64,000 nucleotides of DNA, from positions 124,001-188,000 of the forward strand of contig JBBIKC010000001.1 in NCBI GenBank assembly GCA_037445635.1. Reading direction: 5' to 3'. Positions 53,711 to 61,670 of the stretch are shown here, piece by piece; positions within the stretch are counted from its first letter, which is position 1; every line of letters begins with the position of its first letter. The notes under the pieces are model-generated. The model ran no database searches, was not told the origin of the DNA, and saw only the letters and a program-made list of their open reading frames with translations. Made by a program: the position numbers and the translations under genes. This stretch comes from JBFMCC01 sp037445635. Lineage in GTDB: Bacteria > Chloroflexota > Anaerolineae > Anaerolineales > Villigracilaceae.

Positions 53711-53743
53711 AAAAAACCTGGTTTCTCGAGAAACCAGGTTTTT
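53711..53743. terminator. Bidirectional intrinsic terminator
   Basis: AAAACCTGGTTTCTC and GAGAAACCAGGTTTT form a perfect palindrome flanked by A and T runs, shared by the convergent deacetylase and desulfhydrase-like genes. The arms match those of the terminator at 9415-9447 with their order swapped. Confidence 0.8.
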
Positions 53744-53745
53744 CG

Positions 53746-54714
53746 TTACAGTAAAGAAGCCGCGTACTTGTCCGCGAACAGCGCGGGTTGTCCGCCCGTG
53801 TGCCAGAAGAGCACGGCCTCGTCTTTTTCGAAGAACCCCTTGCGAATCAAATCAATCATACCCGCCGCAGCGCGCCCGGTGTAGACCGGGTCCACGAGCA
53901 GACCTTCGGTGCGCGCGAACAATTTGACCGCTTCGCGCTCCGCCTCGGTCAGGACCCCGTAGCCGGCGCGGCAATATGCATCGTTCGCCAGCACATCCGC
54001 GGGAGTGAACTGAATCCGCCCGCCGAGTTTTTCGCTGGCGTCCGACGCCAGTTTCGAGACGCGCTCTTTCAACCATGCCTCGGATTCGTCAATGCTGATT
54101 CCCAGCACTTTGCCCTTGAAACCAAACAACCGCTGGCCCAGCACCAGCCCGGCGTGCGTCCCGCCAGAGGATGTGCCGAAGACGATCCAATCGGCATCCA
54201 CATTTTGCTCGACGAGTTCCTGCATGGCAAAGGCATAACCCAGCGCGCCGGTAGGGCTGGAGCCGCCATACGGGACGAGGTATGGTTTTTTGCCTTCCGC
54301 CGCGGCTTTGTCGAAGGTCTCCTGCAACACGCGGTCGCGGTCTTTGCGGTCGGTCACGGTGACGATATCCACGCCCAGCAGTTGATCGAGCAGATAATTG
54401 GCGGAAGCTTCGTGCGGCGCGTCGCCGGTTAGGACGAGGGTGCAGGCCAAGCCATGCCGGGCCGCGGCCGCAGCCGTCTGGCGGCAGTGATTGGACTGGA
54501 TCGCGCCGGCCGAGATCAACATGCGCGCGCCCTGTTCGAGCGCCTCGGCGACGAGGAATTCCAGTTTACGGGTCTTGTTGCCGCCAAAGGCCAATCCGGT
54601 CTGGTCGTCGCGCTTGACCAGTAGGCGCGGTCCGTTCAGCGTCGCGGAAAGACGCGGCAGTTCCTCGACAGGGGTGGGCAGATGGGCAAAGCGGAGGCGG
54701 GGAATGGATTTCAT
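53746..54714 (-). CDS. D-cysteine desulfhydrase/ACC deaminase-like PLP enzyme
   Basis: A 322-residue fold-type II PLP protein. LKVKRDD-type lead LLVKRDDQTGLAFGGNKTRK contains the PLP lysine in GGNKTRKLEFL; AGAIQSNHCRQTAAAAARHG gives the family asparagine and serine motif; GTSSGGTHAGLVLG binds the phosphate. These enzymes release sulfide and pyruvate from D-cysteine, or open 1-aminocyclopropane carboxylate. Length is usual. Its ATG overlaps the stop of the upstream zinc-ribbon membrane gene. Confidence 0.92.
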   Translation of the reverse strand: MKSIPRLRFAHLPTPVEELPRLSATLNGPRLLVKRDDQTGLAFGGNKTRKLEFLVAEALEQGARMLISAGAIQSNHCRQTAAAAARHGLACTLVLTGDAPHEASANYLLDQLLGVDIVTVTDRKDRDRVLQETFDKAAAEGKKPYLVPYGGSSPTGALGYAFAMQELVEQNVDADWIVFGTSSGGTHAGLVLGQRLFGFKGKVLGISIDESEAWLKERVSKLASDASEKLGGRIQFTPADVLANDAYCRAGYGVLTEAEREAVKLFARTEGLLVDPVYTGRAAAGMIDLIRKGFFEKDEAVLFWHTGGQPALFADKYAASLL

Positions 54715-55238
54715 GTCGTCAGCGTATCAGACTTGTCGGAGTCGGCTTCAATGCGCAATTCGCGCAGGGCATCGTCCACATCCATGCCTTCGCGGCGCAT
54801 GCCGGGCGCGGGCGTGCCGCAATACGGACAGATATTCCAGGGCAGTTCCATCAGCCGCCCGCAATGATGACAGGGCTTCTTGAGTTTGGTCTGGCAATTG
54901 GGGCAGACCTGCCAGTCATCCTTGACGCGGCGCTCACAGCCGGGACAAAGCGAGAGGTCTTCGAGCGATTGGAGCAGGGTCTCTTCTTCGAGCGTGCGCT
55001 GGTACTCTTCCTCAAGTGTGCGCGGCGGGCGCAGGATGAGATAGACCAGCACACCGGGGATGTTGAGTACGCCCACCAGCAATGCCGAGAGCACATGCAC
55101 GAGCGGATCGCGGGCGCGGTTGCGGATATCGCGGTAGGTCCACACGACCAGGCTGATCCACAGCGCGGCCAGGAACGCGCCGCCGAAGCCGGTGAGAACG
55201 AGGAAGAAGTTGCTCAGAAAGGATGGATCAAGAGTCAT
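54711..55238 (-). CDS. Membrane protein with double zinc ribbon
   Basis: A 175-residue protein with two N-terminal helices (about 10-32 and 46-67), a short acidic helix, then C-P-G-C/C-P-N-C and C-H-H-C/C-P-Y-C pairs (LSLCPGCERRVKDDWQVCPN, KPCHHCGRLMELPWNICPYC), a DZR-type double zinc ribbon. Function unknown; a scaffold or adaptor at the membrane is plausible. First gene of a coupled pair. Confidence 0.8.
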   Translation of the reverse strand: MTLDPSFLSNFFLVLTGFGGAFLAALWISLVVWTYRDIRNRARDPLVHVLSALLVGVLNIPGVLVYLILRPPRTLEEEYQRTLEEETLLQSLEDLSLCPGCERRVKDDWQVCPNCQTKLKKPCHHCGRLMELPWNICPYCGTPAPGMRREGMDVDDALRELRIEADSDKSDTLTT

Positions 55239-55375
55239 AAGGAACTCCGCAAAGCCAACTATTTGAACTCACTGCGCTCCGCTCACATCGTGCCAACACT
55301 TGCATCTGCTGTGTCCTGCGGGAGGGCGAAGAGTTATTCTCTGTTTTATTTTACACCCTTGCAAGTCAATCTGCA

Positions 55376-56635
55376 TTACGGCGTCGAAAACTCGAAATGC
55401 CAGCCGCTGTCGTCCTGATAATACGTCGAGGTCTTGCCGATCACTTGATAGAACGTCCGCCCGGGGCGCAGGAAAACCGGCGCGCCGCTCAACTGGGCGA
55501 TGAAGATCGGCTGGTCCACAGCCTGGCGGTACCAGCGCGCCGGGACGACGAGGCCGTCGCGGAACACATAGGCGTTGCCCGAATTGACCAGGTCAATGTG
55601 ATAGACCTCATCCTCGGCTTCGAAGGTGTTGGCAAACGTGTGCGGCACGAACAGGACGACGATGTTCTCCGCAGTAACAGGCAGTCCGGTCAACGCGTCG
55701 GTGAGCAGTTCGTACGTCTCGGATTTGCCGTCCGAGAGACTGACGGTTTCCTGATAACGGAAATATTGCCGCGTGGACGGGTCGTAGTCCCAGTAGTTGT
55801 AATCGTCCACGGAGTAACGCGTGTAGACGCGGACCGCCACCTGTGCGTTGTTCGGAGTCAGTTCGCTGAAGAAGCCGTGACGCAGGGGCTGGCGGGAGTT
55901 ATCCCTGCCCTCTTTTTCGAGACAGTCTTTGAACCTGACGGTATCGAAAAAAATGTTGTTGTAGGTATCTCGTTCCTGCTCGCCCACGCGAAACGGCGGG
56001 CAGGAGCCGACGGTCGGCACGACGAGGAAATCGGAGATGTCGCTGTTTTTGAGGTAGTCGAACTCGCGCGGGTCGGCGAACTTGAACACCAGATAGGCGT
56101 GATACATGCGCGTCATGTGTTCGTCGAAGTAACGCCCCGAGCGCACCGGGCCGACCCATTCCGCGTCGTTGCCATAAAAGACAGCAATGAAACGCGTCAG
56201 GCGGTCTTCGATGTAGTATTCGTACACCTGATCGGCCAGGGACAGCCCCGATTGCGGGCGAACATAACGCGGGAAGTTGGTTACCTTGATAACCATCGGA
56301 CGGCGCTCGAGCAGGGCGGGGTCGGAAGGCGGCAGGCCGGTCAATGGGTTGATGTCCGCGGAGAGATTGAGGATGGGAATGATTGGCGCGTCGGTGGTGG
56401 GCGTGACGAGGATGCCTTCTTCGAGCGGGACCCCATTCGCGTCGAGCGCCTGGGTCGGGACGGAGGCGAATGGCGAAAAGCCATCGTGCGGCTGGAACGG
56501 CGTGGGGCTGGGAGTCGGGTTCGGGTCCGCCGCGCCGACTCCCCCGTCCGGAGAGAACGAACACGCGGCGGTCAGCAGAATCAGCAGGACCAAACTTTCA
56601 AACAGGCGCGGCGAGGCAGTCCGTACAGCCATCAT
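55376..56635 (-). CDS. DUF3048 (YerB-like) lipoprotein
   Basis: A 419-residue lipoprotein (signal SLVLLILLTAAC) with a short linker and two DUF3048 parts: INPLTGLPPSDPALLERRPM, the next SGLSLADQVYEYYIEDRLTR and FYGNDAEWVGPVRSGRYFDE, then the C-terminal FRDGLVVPARWYRQA...LRPGRTFYQVIG. These extracytoplasmic proteins have no settled biochemical role. The 137-base gap to the next gene (55239-55375) contains nothing recognisable. It is divergent from the membrane module at 56700. Confidence 0.9.
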   Translation of the reverse strand: MMAVRTASPRLFESLVLLILLTAACSFSPDGGVGAADPNPTPSPTPFQPHDGFSPFASVPTQALDANGVPLEEGILVTPTTDAPIIPILNLSADINPLTGLPPSDPALLERRPMVIKVTNFPRYVRPQSGLSLADQVYEYYIEDRLTRFIAVFYGNDAEWVGPVRSGRYFDEHMTRMYHAYLVFKFADPREFDYLKNSDISDFLVVPTVGSCPPFRVGEQERDTYNNIFFDTVRFKDCLEKEGRDNSRQPLRHGFFSELTPNNAQVAVRVYTRYSVDDYNYWDYDPSTRQYFRYQETVSLSDGKSETYELLTDALTGLPVTAENIVVLFVPHTFANTFEAEDEVYHIDLVNSGNAYVFRDGLVVPARWYRQAVDQPIFIAQLSGAPVFLRPGRTFYQVIGKTSTYYQDDSGWHFEFSTP

Positions 56636-56699
56636 CCCGCCGATTGTACAGCAATCCGCGCCGCCGGGGCAAACCTGATAAAATAGCCACTACACTGCA

Positions 56700-58268
56700 A
56701 TGTTCATTCTGATTACGGTGCTGTTCCTGTTCGTAACGGCGCTGACCCTGGCGGCCCTGCAGGTCTGGCGGCGGGGCCTTCGCTTTGCCTGGCTGGTCGC
56801 GGCGGGCGGGGCGTTTTTAACATGGCTGGTCGTGCTGCTTTGGCAGGCTGTCATGCCGGTGAGGCTGGAACTGCCGGCGTGGGAGCCGGCCGGGCTGTTT
56901 GCCGACGCGCCGCTGTTCCTGGCAGACCGCCTCGTCTGGCCATACGCGTTCAGCCTGACGACGCTGTCCTTGGCAATGATTCTGACCGAAGTCGTGAGCG
57001 AAGATTTTCCCAATCCGCTGAGCTGGGCCGGAGCGCTGACGTTGACCGGGCTGGGCCTGCTGGCTGTGCTGGCGGACAACCCCCTGACACTGGCCCTGAC
57101 CTGGGCGGCGATTGACCTGACCGAACTCATCATCCAGCTGCGCGCGGTGAGACAACCTTCCGCAAGCGAACGCGTGGTGACCGCGTTCGCATCACGCGCG
57201 GCGGGCAACGGTCTGTTGTTGTGGGCCGGTATGGTCAGCCAGGCGGCCGGGTCATCGCTGGATTTTCAAAACACCCTGCCCCAGGCCGGACTGTATCTGC
57301 TGGCCGCGGCGGGACTACGCCTGGGTGTCCTGCCATTGCACCTGCCCTTCGCGTCGGAATCGGCGCTTCGGCGCGGCTTCGGGACGATTCTTCGTCTCGT
57401 CTCGGCCGCCTCGAGCCTGGTGCTGCTGGCGCGCATCCCCCCAGCCAGTGTGGCTTCAGAATTTACGCCGCCGCTTCTCGTCCTCGCGGCAATCGCTGGA
57501 ATGTACGGCGGCTGGATGTGGATTCGTTCCCCAGACGAACTGGCCGGCCGCCCGTTCTGGATGATCGGCCTGGCCTCGCTGGCAGTGGCTTCGACCCTGC
57601 GCGGGAACCCGCCGGGCGCGGCTGCGTGGAGCATGGCGCTCATTCTGGCCGGCGGCGCTTTATTTCTTTCTTCGTTCAGCCAAAAATGGACGAACCGCGC
57701 CCTGCTGGCCGGAGCCTGGATCCTTTCTTCTCTGCCGTTCTCGCCTACCGCTGCGGGCTGGGAAACCAACGCCCCGGCCAACTGGGCGGTCTGGGTCACC
57801 TGGCCGTTTTTCCTCCTCGCGCAGGGATTCCTGATCTCCGGTTTCATCCGCCAGGCGCGGCAAAGACCCGCGGCGGCGCTCGAATCAAAGCCGATCTGGG
57901 CCGGGAATGTCTATCCGGCGGGGATCGGATTGCTTTTACTGGCGGCAGTCGCACTCGGCTGGTTCGGCTGGGACGGGGCCCTGCGCGTCGGCGCGTGGAC
58001 CCCGAGCCTCGCCGCCGCCGCACTGGCCGCCGCGCTCGTCTGGCTGACCCCGCGCTTGCGCCTCCTCAACCCTGCCCGCGCCCACTGGATTCGCCCGGAG
58101 GCGGGCGGTTCGCGCCTGGATTTGTTCTATCGCGGCCTATGGGGGCTGTACCAAATGCTCGGCCGACTGAGCCAGGGTATCTCCGCTTTGTTGGAAGGCG
58201 AAGGCGGCGTCCTGTGGACGCTCCTGATGCTGGCATTATTCATTTCCCTCCTGTCGAGGACGCCGTAG
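56700..58268 (+). CDS. NuoM/N- or MrpD-like proton-conducting membrane subunit (divergent)
   Basis: A 522-residue protein with about 14 transmembrane helices, related to the antiporter-like subunits of complex I, Mrp and group 4 hydrogenases. The helix-7 region reads GLRLGVLPLHLPFASESALR, which lines up with the family F-K-x-P-x-x-P-x-H-x-W-L-P, but the proton-path lysine is replaced by Arg and the Trp is lost. The helix-5 acidic site region (LTLALTWAAIDLTELIIQLR) also differs. It is the first gene of a three-gene set. Confidence 0.75.
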   Translation: MFILITVLFLFVTALTLAALQVWRRGLRFAWLVAAGGAFLTWLVVLLWQAVMPVRLELPAWEPAGLFADAPLFLADRLVWPYAFSLTTLSLAMILTEVVSEDFPNPLSWAGALTLTGLGLLAVLADNPLTLALTWAAIDLTELIIQLRAVRQPSASERVVTAFASRAAGNGLLLWAGMVSQAAGSSLDFQNTLPQAGLYLLAAAGLRLGVLPLHLPFASESALRRGFGTILRLVSAASSLVLLARIPPASVASEFTPPLLVLAAIAGMYGGWMWIRSPDELAGRPFWMIGLASLAVASTLRGNPPGAAAWSMALILAGGALFLSSFSQKWTNRALLAGAWILSSLPFSPTAAGWETNAPANWAVWVTWPFFLLAQGFLISGFIRQARQRPAAALESKPIWAGNVYPAGIGLLLLAAVALGWFGWDGALRVGAWTPSLAAAALAAALVWLTPRLRLLNPARAHWIRPEAGGSRLDLFYRGLWGLYQMLGRLSQGISALLEGEGGVLWTLLMLALFISLLSRTP

Positions 58269-58269
58269 C

Positions 58270-58872
58270 ATGGCAGCCGCCGTCATTTCGTGGCTGGCAG
58301 TGGGCATCCTGCTGGCAACCTCCACCGGCCTATTATTAACCCGCGACTGGCGTTGGAGCCTGGGGCTGCTGGCCCTGCAGTATTTTGCCATGTTCTGGTT
58401 GGTGCTTCAATACTGGCCGTTCGGCATGGCCGCCGTCAAACTGGTGACCGGCTGGATGGTCAGCGCGGCGATCGGCATCACGCGTCTTGGCCTCCCGGAA
58501 AAAGAGGAGGCCGCCGAGGCCGCGTGGCCACAGGGACGTTTATTCCGCCTTTTTGCGGCGGGCATCGTAGTGCTGACCACCGCTTCCGCCACGCCGGGCC
58601 TGTCGAACCTCTTCGCCAGCGTATCTGCACCCGTCCTGGCGGGCAGTCTCCTTTTGATGGGCATGGGGTTGCTTCACCTCGGGATCACCGGCCAAGTCCT
58701 GCGCGTCGTGCTCGGATTACTGACCGTCCTTGCAGGCTTCGAGACCCTGTACGCGGCGCTGGAAAGTTCGATCCTGGTCGCGGCTTTGCTGGCGGTGGTC
58801 AACCTGGGACTGGCCCTGGCAGGGGCGTATCTGTTGACATCGGCCGCGCCCGCCGAGGAGGAGTCCGAGTGA
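58270..58872 (+). CDS. Membrane protein with NuoK/MrpC-like C terminus
   Basis: A 200-residue protein with about six helices. The C-terminal half (LRVVLGLLTVLAGFETLYAA, then LVAALLAVVNLGLALAGAYL) resembles NuoK/MrpC; the N-terminal half may match a NuoJ/MrpB-like part. An acidic loop (PEKEEAAEAAWP) separates them. It starts one base after the preceding stop and overlaps the next start by four bases (GTGA). Role in a membrane complex is inferred from its neighbours. Confidence 0.65.
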   Translation: MAAAVISWLAVGILLATSTGLLLTRDWRWSLGLLALQYFAMFWLVLQYWPFGMAAVKLVTGWMVSAAIGITRLGLPEKEEAAEAAWPQGRLFRLFAAGIVVLTTASATPGLSNLFASVSAPVLAGSLLLMGMGLLHLGITGQVLRVVLGLLTVLAGFETLYAALESSILVAALLAVVNLGLALAGAYLLTSAAPAEEESE

Positions 58873-60266
58873 CCGCGCCCTTCCTGTGGATCGGAGTCCC
58901 GCTCCTCGCGGGCCCCTTTTCGCTGATCCTGCGCCGCGACCGCGCGGTGACAATCTTCGGCGGCCTGACCGCGGCCATTCTAGCGCTGATCGCCCTCTTT
59001 GTCCCGATTGATGTGGCCATGCTGATTGGCCCGCTTTCGTTGAAGATTTCGCCCTCGGCGCAGATCCTTGGCCGAAGCCTGTCGCTCGATCAAGCCGACG
59101 GCTCGCTGCTCGCCATTCTGTACGGGCTGGCGGCATTATGGTTCTTCGGCGCGCAGGCGGCAGGCGCGGCGCGGCGGCTGGTGCCCATCGGGCTGGGTAT
59201 TCTGGGATTGCTGGTTGCCTCGATTGCAGTCCAACCGTTTCTGTTCGCCGCGCCGACGATCCAGATCGCCGCGCTTCTCACCGTCCCCCTGCTCGTCCGG
59301 CCAGACCAGACGCCCGGGCGCGGCATTGTCCGCTTCCTGATCTACCAGACACTGGCTATGCCATTCATCCTGTTCGCCGGCTGGCTTTTGGCCGGCGTGG
59401 AATCCAGCCCCGGCGATCTGGAACTGGCAGTCCAATCCGCGGCCATGCTCGGCCTGGGATTTGCTTTCCTTCTGGCGGTTTTCCCGCTCTACAACTGGAT
59501 TCCCATGCTTCTCGAAGAGTCGCCGCCTTACGCGGTCGGCTTTCTCTTGTGGTGTTTTCCGTCCATTACCTCGTTCTTTCTGATAGGCTTTCTGGACCGG
59601 TACACGTTCCTGCGCACATCGCCGGCGTTCCTCGCCGCCCTGCAAACCGCAGGACTGCTCATGGTGGTGACAGGCGGAATCTGGGCCGCGTTCCAGCGCC
59701 ACCTGGGGCGCATGATGGGATATGCCGCCATCGCCGAAACGGGATTCTTCCTGCTCGCCGCGAGTTTGAACAGCGGCGCGGGCATACAGACCATATTCCT
59801 GCAACTCGTGCCGCGCGGACTGGGCACGGCGGTCTGGGCGCTGGCGCTGACCGTCGTCCAGCCGCAGGTGGAGGGATTCGGCTTCAGCGAAGTCCGCGGC
59901 CTGGCGCGGCGGAATCCGCTTGCGGTCGCAGCCCTGATCCTGGCGCATCTCTCCGTGGTCGGGTTCCCCCTGCTCGCCGGTTTCCCGGTCCGCCTGGCGT
60001 TGTGGGAGGGGCTGGCGCGCCAGTCTCTTGGGCAGGCGGCATGGATGCTGGTCGGCCTGCTCGGCCTGCTGGCAGGCGCCGTCCGCACGCTGGCCGTCAC
60101 GGTCATGGCGGACGAAGACACGGCATGGCAATGGAACGGGACGCAGGTGCAGTCGCTCATGCTCGGCGTCGGCATTCTGGGCATATTCGTATTGGGAATA
60201 TTCCCCCAGGCTATGCAGCCCTTCCTCGTCAACCTGCCGGCCATGTTCGAGCACCTCGGCCGTTGA
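58869..60266 (+). CDS. NuoN/M- or MrpD-like proton-conducting membrane subunit (divergent)
   Basis: A 465-residue protein with about 13 helices, starting with GTG. The core reads FLLAVFPLYNWIPMLLEESP, comparable with the family P-L-H-x-W-L-P-D-A-H segment, with His changed to Tyr and the lysine before it to Leu. HLGRMMGYAAIAETGFFLLA matches the NuoN helix pair after it. No quinone- or iron-sulfur subunits and no catalytic hydrogenase genes lie beside it, so the three-gene set is either an orphan module or partners with a complex elsewhere. Confidence 0.75.
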   Translation: MTAPFLWIGVPLLAGPFSLILRRDRAVTIFGGLTAAILALIALFVPIDVAMLIGPLSLKISPSAQILGRSLSLDQADGSLLAILYGLAALWFFGAQAAGAARRLVPIGLGILGLLVASIAVQPFLFAAPTIQIAALLTVPLLVRPDQTPGRGIVRFLIYQTLAMPFILFAGWLLAGVESSPGDLELAVQSAAMLGLGFAFLLAVFPLYNWIPMLLEESPPYAVGFLLWCFPSITSFFLIGFLDRYTFLRTSPAFLAALQTAGLLMVVTGGIWAAFQRHLGRMMGYAAIAETGFFLLAASLNSGAGIQTIFLQLVPRGLGTAVWALALTVVQPQVEGFGFSEVRGLARRNPLAVAALILAHLSVVGFPLLAGFPVRLALWEGLARQSLGQAAWMLVGLLGLLAGAVRTLAVTVMADEDTAWQWNGTQVQSLMLGVGILGIFVLGIFPQAMQPFLVNLPAMFEHLGR

Positions 60267-60358
60267 GCCGGGCAACAATGCTATAATTCGCTCGCAATCG
60301 GCCGCCTTTGACCAACTGCGAGATTCAAAATCATTCTCCGCCTCCCGGAGGTTCCCTC

Positions 60359-61555
60359 ATGGAATTCGAACAACTTGTCAGGCGCATCGAATGGATCGAC
60401 AGCCAGCAACGCAAGGACAAAGAGACCCTCGACGCGCTGGGGGAGCGCCTGACCGGCATCGAGGCCAGCCTGAACGCGGTGACGCAACAACTCAAGACCC
60501 TGAGCAAAAGCGTATCGGACCTTTCGGTCAGCAATGCCCGTCTCGACCAGTTCGACGCCATCTTCGCCAAACAGCGCAGCGACATGAACGCCGCGCTGGA
60601 GGACATCGAGAAGAAGTCTCAGCGCCGCGAGCGCGAAGCCTCCAAGCGTCATCAGGCCGAACTCGAAGAGATCAACCGCACGATCGCCGAAATGCGCGCC
60701 CTGTACGATCCCACCGAGATCAAGAAAAAACTCAAGGAAAAATCCGCCGAAGAGATTCGAATCAACCAGGCAATCACCGACCTCAAATCCCGCATTGACG
60801 AGATCGTCCAGACCAACGAAGAGATCCAGCGCGCCCAGAAAGCCGCGGACGAGACGCGCCGCACCGACCTGAAACGCATAGCCGACCTGCAGGGCGACAT
60901 CACCTCCCTGCGCAAGCGCGTGGACGAGGTCCGCGAGAAATCGCAACTCAACTCCGACAGCCTGCGCAACGTAGAGAACCGCATCACCGAACTGCTGGCG
61001 GCCGAGAACGAGCGCAAACAGGCACAGACCCTGTTCCTCGAACAGCAGAGCCTGGCCCAGGTCGAACGCGACCGCGCCTGGAAGGAATGGCGCGAACGCT
61101 ACGACTCGTTTAAAAAACAAGCCGAGGGACTCGACGCCCAGGTGCAGGCCCTCGACGAAGCCCTGCGCGCCGCCAAGCGCGCACAGGATACCTACGCCGA
61201 GCTGAACGCCAAACTCGAGCGGCGTATCAACGAGATCACCGAGATGCAGCGCCTCACCGATGAACGCATGCGCCAGGAAATGGTCGCCTTCAAGGCCGAC
61301 GACCAGAAACGCTGGACCAGTTACACCCTGTCGCAGGATGAGACCATGCGCGAACTGCGCCGCGCCGTGGAAAAGGCCGAACAGCGCGTGGCGGAGATGA
61401 ACGACGCCGTCCAGACCTTGCAGGACCAACTGCACCAGACCACCGACTCCACCGAGAAGCAATTGCAGGAACTAATGAACTGGGCGCACGACTGGCTGAC
61501 CTCTACGGAACGCATCATGAACCCGGGCAAAAAGACCACAAAGAAGTCGAAGTAA
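60359..61555 (+). CDS. Long coiled-coil protein
   Basis: A 398-residue protein that is almost entirely heptad-rich helix, with many E, K, R, Q and few aromatic residues, from LVRRIEWIDSQQRKDKETLD to QTLQDQLHQTTDSTEKQLQE, and a basic C-terminal tail (PGKKTTKKSK). There is no signal peptide or membrane helix, so it is likely cytoplasmic and structural. GGAGG precedes ATG 60359, and a TATAAT box is at 60282-60287. No family assigned. Confidence 0.75.
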   Translation: MEFEQLVRRIEWIDSQQRKDKETLDALGERLTGIEASLNAVTQQLKTLSKSVSDLSVSNARLDQFDAIFAKQRSDMNAALEDIEKKSQRREREASKRHQAELEEINRTIAEMRALYDPTEIKKKLKEKSAEEIRINQAITDLKSRIDEIVQTNEEIQRAQKAADETRRTDLKRIADLQGDITSLRKRVDEVREKSQLNSDSLRNVENRITELLAAENERKQAQTLFLEQQSLAQVERDRAWKEWRERYDSFKKQAEGLDAQVQALDEALRAAKRAQDTYAELNAKLERRINEITEMQRLTDERMRQEMVAFKADDQKRWTSYTLSQDETMRELRRAVEKAEQRVAEMNDAVQTLQDQLHQTTDSTEKQLQELMNWAHDWLTSTERIMNPGKKTTKKSK

Positions 61556-61660
61556 GATTCATCGCGAAGGCTTGAAGACCGCGAAGAGAGATCGCACTTC
61601 GCGAAGTCGAAAACCTTCGCGCCCTTCCCATCTTCGCGGTTCGATTCTCCCGAATACGGA
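61556..61660. repeat. TTCGCG-rich dispersed repeat
   Basis: The gap between the coiled-coil gene and selB contains ATCGCGAAGGCTTGAAGACC, CACTTCGCGAAGTCG and TCTTCGCGGTTCGATTCTCC, of the same style as 41711-41821 and 45809-45950. The selB start follows it. Confidence 0.55.
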
Positions 61661-61670
61661 TAAGTCTCCC

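Noticed and set aside
55239..55375. Coding sequence in the gap before the DUF3048 gene
   Set aside because: No supported frame or motif; nothing recognisable.
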